From: Pseudomonas fluorescens
Lineage (GTDB): Bacteria > Pseudomonadota > Gammaproteobacteria > Pseudomonadales > Pseudomonadaceae
Assembly: GCF_040448305.1 (NCBI RefSeq)
Contig: NZ_CP148752.1
Location: forward strand, 2,294,001-2,358,000
Length of the DNA stretch: 64,000 bases
Direction of reading: 5' to 3'
Within the stretch, counting starts at the first letter, position 1; each line of letters begins with the position of its first letter. The notes beneath the pieces are model-generated. The model was not told where the DNA came from and did no database searches. It saw nothing but the letters and a program-made list of their open reading frames with translations. Positions 62,431-64,000 of this stretch are shown here, one piece after another. Made by a program: the position numbers and the translations under genes.

Positions 62431-64000
62431 ATGACTGACAAAAAAAATAATATCGACTCCCAGCTGATCACCGGTGAAGAAAGTCTGCGCGTTTTCGAAG
62501 GGCTCAATCGCGGCATGTCGCGTCGCAATGCATTGCAAATGCTGGGGTTGGCCGGGGTGGCTGTCGCGGGTGCCAGTAGTCTGTTCGGCGCCGCTGGCAA
62601 GCTGTTTGCCGATGATGAAGCTGCAAGCCCTGGCAAAGGCAAGCCAGGCGGTCGTATCCGTGTCGCAGGCTCCTCCAGTTCAACCGCCGACACCCTGGAT
62701 CCGGCCAAAGGTTCAGGCTCCACCGACTACGTGCGTCATTACATGTTCTACAACGGTCTGACGCGTTTCGACAACCATATGGTGCCGCAACTGGAGTTGG
62801 CCGAGCGTATCGAAACTACTGACGCCACGCTCTGGGTAATCAGCCTGCGCAAGGAAGTGACCTTCCACAACGGCAAGGCGCTGACCGCCGCCGACGTGGT
62901 GTTTTCTCTATTGCGGCACAAAGATCCACTCACCGGTTCCAAGGTCCTGCCGCTGGCATCGCAGTTCGCCGAGGTCAAGGCCGTCGGCACCCACGAAGTG
63001 CAGATACAATTGAGCGGCCCGAATGCTGAATTGCCGTCGGTTCTTGCCATCTCTCACATGTTGATCGTTCCCGAGGGTACGAGCGATTTCAACCAGGGCA
63101 TCGGTACCGGCCCGTTCAAGGCCAAGGAGTTCAAACCAGGGGAGCGTTCGATTGGTGTGCGCAATTCCAATTACTGGAAACCCGGCTTGCCATATCTGGA
63201 CGAGATCGAATTTATCGCCATTGCCGACGAGTCGTCACGGGTCAACGCCCTGTTGTCGGGCGACGTACACATCGTCAACGAGGTTAACCCGCGCTCGACG
63301 GTTCGCATCAAGGGCAGCACCAAGCATCGGGTCGTGGACTCGCCGTCGGGTAACTACACTGACCTGATCATCCGTCAGGACCAACTGCCGGGCAAAAGCC
63401 CGGAATTCACCCAGGCCATGAAATACTTGCTGGACCGCGAGCAGATCAAGTCGGCGATATTCCGCGGCTACGCCAGGGTCGGCAACGATCAACCGATCGC
63501 ACCCGGTGCGCGCTTCTTCAACGCCGACCTACCACAACGTGCCTACGATCCGGAAAAAGCCAAGTTCCTGCTCAAAAAGGCCGGTATGGAAAGCATCACT
63601 ATGCCGCTGATGTGCTCGCCGGCTGCGACCGGTTCGGTAGACATCGCCGTGCTGCTGCAGCAGTCAGCCAAACAGGCGGGGCTCAAGCTCGACGTCAACC
63701 GTCTGCCGAGTGATGGCTACTGGTCCAACCATTGGGCGAAGCACCCACTGAGCTTTGGCAACATCAATCCGCGGCCCAATGCCGACATGCTTTTCTCGCA
63801 GTTCTTCCAGTCGACAGCACCCTGGAATGAGTCCGGCTGGAAAAACGAACAGTTCGACCAACTGTTGGTACAAGCCCGAGGTGAAACCGACGAGGCCAAG
63901 CGCGGCAAGATGTACGCAGATATGCAAACCCTGGTGCATGAGCACAGCGGTATCGGCGTGCCGGTGTTCATCAGCAACATCGATGGCGCCGATCAGCGAG
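62431..64000 (+). CDS. ABC transporter peptide/nickel-type substrate-binding protein, 3' end outside window
   Basis: At least 523 residues are encoded before the window ends. The N-terminus has a twin-arginine signal (MSRRNALQMLGLAGVAVAGA), so it is exported folded by Tat. The mature part is an SBP_bac_5-type (OppA/DppA) protein: VTFHNGKALTAADVVFSL, GTGPFKAKEFKPGERSIGV, YWKPGLPYLDEIEF. It would bind a peptide or similar ligand in the periplasm for a permease beyond the window. It goes with the FAD oxidoreductase and HAD genes. Confidence 0.92.
   Translation, partial: MTDKKNNIDSQLITGEESLRVFEGLNRGMSRRNALQMLGLAGVAVAGASSLFGAAGKLFADDEAASPGKGKPGGRIRVAGSSSSTADTLDPAKGSGSTDYVRHYMFYNGLTRFDNHMVPQLELAERIETTDATLWVISLRKEVTFHNGKALTAADVVFSLLRHKDPLTGSKVLPLASQFAEVKAVGTHEVQIQLSGPNAELPSVLAISHMLIVPEGTSDFNQGIGTGPFKAKEFKPGERSIGVRNSNYWKPGLPYLDEIEFIAIADESSRVNALLSGDVHIVNEVNPRSTVRIKGSTKHRVVDSPSGNYTDLIIRQDQLPGKSPEFTQAMKYLLDREQIKSAIFRGYARVGNDQPIAPGARFFNADLPQRAYDPEKAKFLLKKAGMESITMPLMCSPAATGSVDIAVLLQQSAKQAGLKLDVNRLPSDGYWSNHWAKHPLSFGNINPRPNADMLFSQFFQSTAPWNESGWKNEQFDQLLVQARGETDEAKRGKMYADMQTLVHEHSGIGVPVFISNIDGADQR

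Overview
The window is from a Pseudomonas chromosome, most likely the P. fluorescens group. The conserved block thrS-infC-rpmI-rplT-pheS-pheT-ihfA-MerR-tRNA-Pro(GGG) has the pseudomonad order, the proteins read as Pseudomonas orthologues, and infC starts on an ATT codon. Species cannot be fixed from the sequence alone.

Layout. (1) 1-12282 is core genome: the end of a ribose operon (rbsK, rbsD, a nucleoside hydrolase), small conserved genes, a 266-bp MITE-like element with perfect 24-bp inverted repeats, an I78-type inhibitor lipoprotein, a cold-shock protein, the translation operon and tRNA-Pro. (2) 12283 to about 53990 is a composite genomic island. It opens beside the tRNA with a tyrosine integrase and a compact leftward replication module (excisionase-like gene, primase-helicase, small regulators), resembling a phage satellite or integrative element. 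It continues with a serine resolvase and a long run of probable anti-phage genes: a PLD-type nuclease; a PD-(D/E)XK nuclease; a large STAND-like NTPase with a C-terminal nuclease; an Nmad2-Nmad3 pair; a MazG / PUA-HNH / Schlafen-type helicase operon; another PD-(D/E)XK protein; a secreted Sel1-metzincin-trypsin-like fusion; an Mrr-like nuclease with a putative AbiC protein; McrBC; and a two-gene operon of an Mrr-DEAH helicase and a large protein with a sigma region 4-like helix-turn-helix. (3) About 53200-54030 is a scar zone holding a truncated gene, a tmRNA 3'-end copy, and fragments of a VOC protein and an MvaT/MvaU silencer. (4) 54223-64000 is metabolic: a LysR regulator divergent from a quinone oxidoreductase and an NmrA-like reductase, a broken pirin gene, an aldehyde dehydrogenase, and a HAD hydrolase / FAD oxidoreductase / Tat-exported peptide-binding protein cluster that runs off the end.

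How the parts fit. The island carries at least six separate PD-(D/E)XK-type domains plus HNH and PLD nucleases, and two genes likely to sense modified or foreign DNA (McrB N-domain, PUA-like HNH protein). It is littered with decaying pieces: a second integrase with both a frameshift and loss of its likely catalytic Tyr, a serine recombinase stub, EamA and alcohol dehydrogenase fragments, a frameshifted membrane gene and an amber-interrupted small gene. This points to repeated insertion and decay at one hotspot. The best candidates for undescribed defence systems are the STAND-nuclease protein (24127-28335), the MazG-HNH-helicase operon (30852-33998), the sigma4-like/Mrr-helicase pair (47137-51901) and the Sel1-metzincin-trypsin fusion (37103-39862).
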